Notes under the pieces: generated by a model
Database searches by the model: none
Told to the model about the DNA's origin: nothing
Seen by the model: only the letters and a program-made list of their open reading frames with translations
Shown: piece by piece, positions 7,206-8,063 of the stretch
Layout: each line of letters starts with the position of its first letter
How positions within the stretch are numbered: position 1 is the first letter of the stretch
NCBI GenBank assembly: GCA_947489175.1
Contig: CANLED010000082.1
Span: 1-8,063 of the forward strand
DNA length: 8,063 bases
DNA from: Chitinophagaceae bacterium
Lineage (GTDB): Bacteria > Bacteroidota > Bacteroidia > Chitinophagales > Chitinophagaceae
Reading direction: 5' to 3'
Program-made: the position numbers and the translations under genes

Positions 7206-8063
7206 TTATTTATTGTTTAAAAATTGAATAAGCAGTTCTGTGGCGATTCTAGGATCAGCCTTTCCTTTTGAAACTTTTTTTACTTCACCTACAAAAAGTC
7301 CAATTAATCCTTTCTTTCCTTTTCTATATTCCAACACTTTGTCGGGCATTGAGTTGACCACAGATTCTATCCATCCTTGGATTTCATCCTGTCCGGCATC
7401 TTGAATAAGGTCGTTCTCTTTGGCAATGATAAGCGGATCAGCACCAACGTTTTCTAGCATTGTAGGAAGAATTCGCTGGGCAGCAACTGAAAAAGATATC
7501 TTACCATCAGCCACCAACGACAGCAATTTATCCCAATTTTCTGGTGTTATTTGTAAAGAATCCCAAGTTAATCCGGCAGCATTCAGGCAGGAACGAACAG
7601 GGCCAAGTAAAAAATTGGCCAGATGCTTTTTGTGATTAGTTTTTTCAGCAATGATGTTGAATAAATCACTTAATATTTTGTCATCGACCAATTGCTCGGC
7701 ATCGTATTCACCTAATCCAAAATCTTCAAGGTAATGAATCATTCTCACCGCTGGTAATGATGGTATAGTCTGTTTTATATCATCTATAAATTGATCTGTA
7801 AAATGAAATGGCGCCAAGTCGGGTTCGGGAAAATACCGATAATCATCCGCATCCTCTTTGCTTCTTATGGCAAAGGTAGTTCCATTGTCTGCATCATAAC
7901 TTCTTGTTTGCTGAACAATGGTTTCCCCTTTTTCAACCATTCCAATGAGCCGCGAAATTTCTATTTCAATGGCATGCTTTACGTGTTTAATAGAATTCAA
8001 GTTTTTAACTTCCACACGCGTACCCAACGTTTTACTTCCCCGCAAACGAACAGAAACATTGGC
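7206..8063 (-). CDS. gatB: Aspartyl/glutamyl-tRNA amidotransferase subunit B, C-terminal part (start outside window)
   Basis: GatB is the tRNA-binding and kinase subunit of the GatCAB amidotransferase, which converts Glu-tRNA(Gln) or Asp-tRNA(Asn) to the amide form in the cytoplasm. The frame is open at the right edge and reads ANVSVRLRGS first, so the 5' part is missing; the TTG at 8043-8045 is an internal Leu codon. The 285 visible residues include the end of the catalytic core. Numbered from that Ala, they show GTRVEVKNLNS (14-24), the substrate-loop region GETIVQQTRSYD (46-57) and the family signature EDADDYRYFPEPDL (70-83). The helical YqeY/tail region follows, from about 135 to the end, with ISFSVAAQRILP and the conserved C-terminal GKKGLIGLFVGEVKKVSKGKAD. 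Family length is near 480, so about 60% is present. No frameshift or missing motif is visible. The tlpA-like gene follows at 5 bases. Confidence 0.97.
   Translation of the reverse strand, partial: ANVSVRLRGSKTLGTRVEVKNLNSIKHVKHAIEIEISRLIGMVEKGETIVQQTRSYDADNGTTFAIRSKEDADDYRYFPEPDLAPFHFTDQFIDDIKQTIPSLPAVRMIHYLEDFGLGEYDAEQLVDDKILSDLFNIIAEKTNHKKHLANFLLGPVRSCLNAAGLTWDSLQITPENWDKLLSLVADGKISFSVAAQRILPTMLENVGADPLIIAKENDLIQDAGQDEIQGWIESVVNSMPDKVLEYRKGKKGLIGLFVGEVKKVSKGKADPRIATELLIQFLNNK

Overview
The window comes from the chromosome of a Bacteroidota bacterium, most likely the Sphingobacteria/Chitinophaga side of the phylum. Four things point there: an intact SusC/SusD (RagA/RagB) outer-membrane pair, two lipoproteins with short Bacteroidota-type signal peptides, A-rich start regions with no well-placed Shine-Dalgarno sequence, and candidate promoters resembling the phylum-specific TTG/TAnnTTTG consensus. 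The finer placement is a guess from the look of the proteins.

Layout. (1) Positions 1-1020 (+) hold the C-terminal part of an RND/MMPL-type inner-membrane exporter, cut by the left edge. (2) Positions 1021-1377 are a very AT-rich non-coding stretch with a weak candidate terminator and two candidate promoters. (3) Positions 1378-5877 (+) hold a two-gene susC-susD operon, closed by a strong intrinsic terminator at 5901-5938. (4) A second hairpin at 6009-6042 serves the opposite strand. (5) Positions 6070-8063 (-) hold a gatB fragment, cut by the right edge, followed after 5 bases by a TlpA-like thiol-disulfide lipoprotein. The susCD operon and the gatB-tlpA unit are convergent.

How the genes work together. 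SusC and SusD form one machine: SusD is the surface-exposed substrate-binding lipoprotein that lids the SusC TonB-dependent barrel. The window shows no glycoside hydrolase, protease, sigma/anti-sigma pair or hybrid sensor next to them, so the substrate cannot be read from context. GatB is a housekeeping subunit of the tRNA amidotransferase. Its tight coupling to a periplasm-facing thioredoxin-fold lipoprotein looks positional rather than functional. The exporter fragment has no evident link to susCD.

I found no mobile element, CRISPR array, tRNA, rRNA or convincing novel system. The window reads as ordinary chromosomal sequence with a few modest points worth checking.
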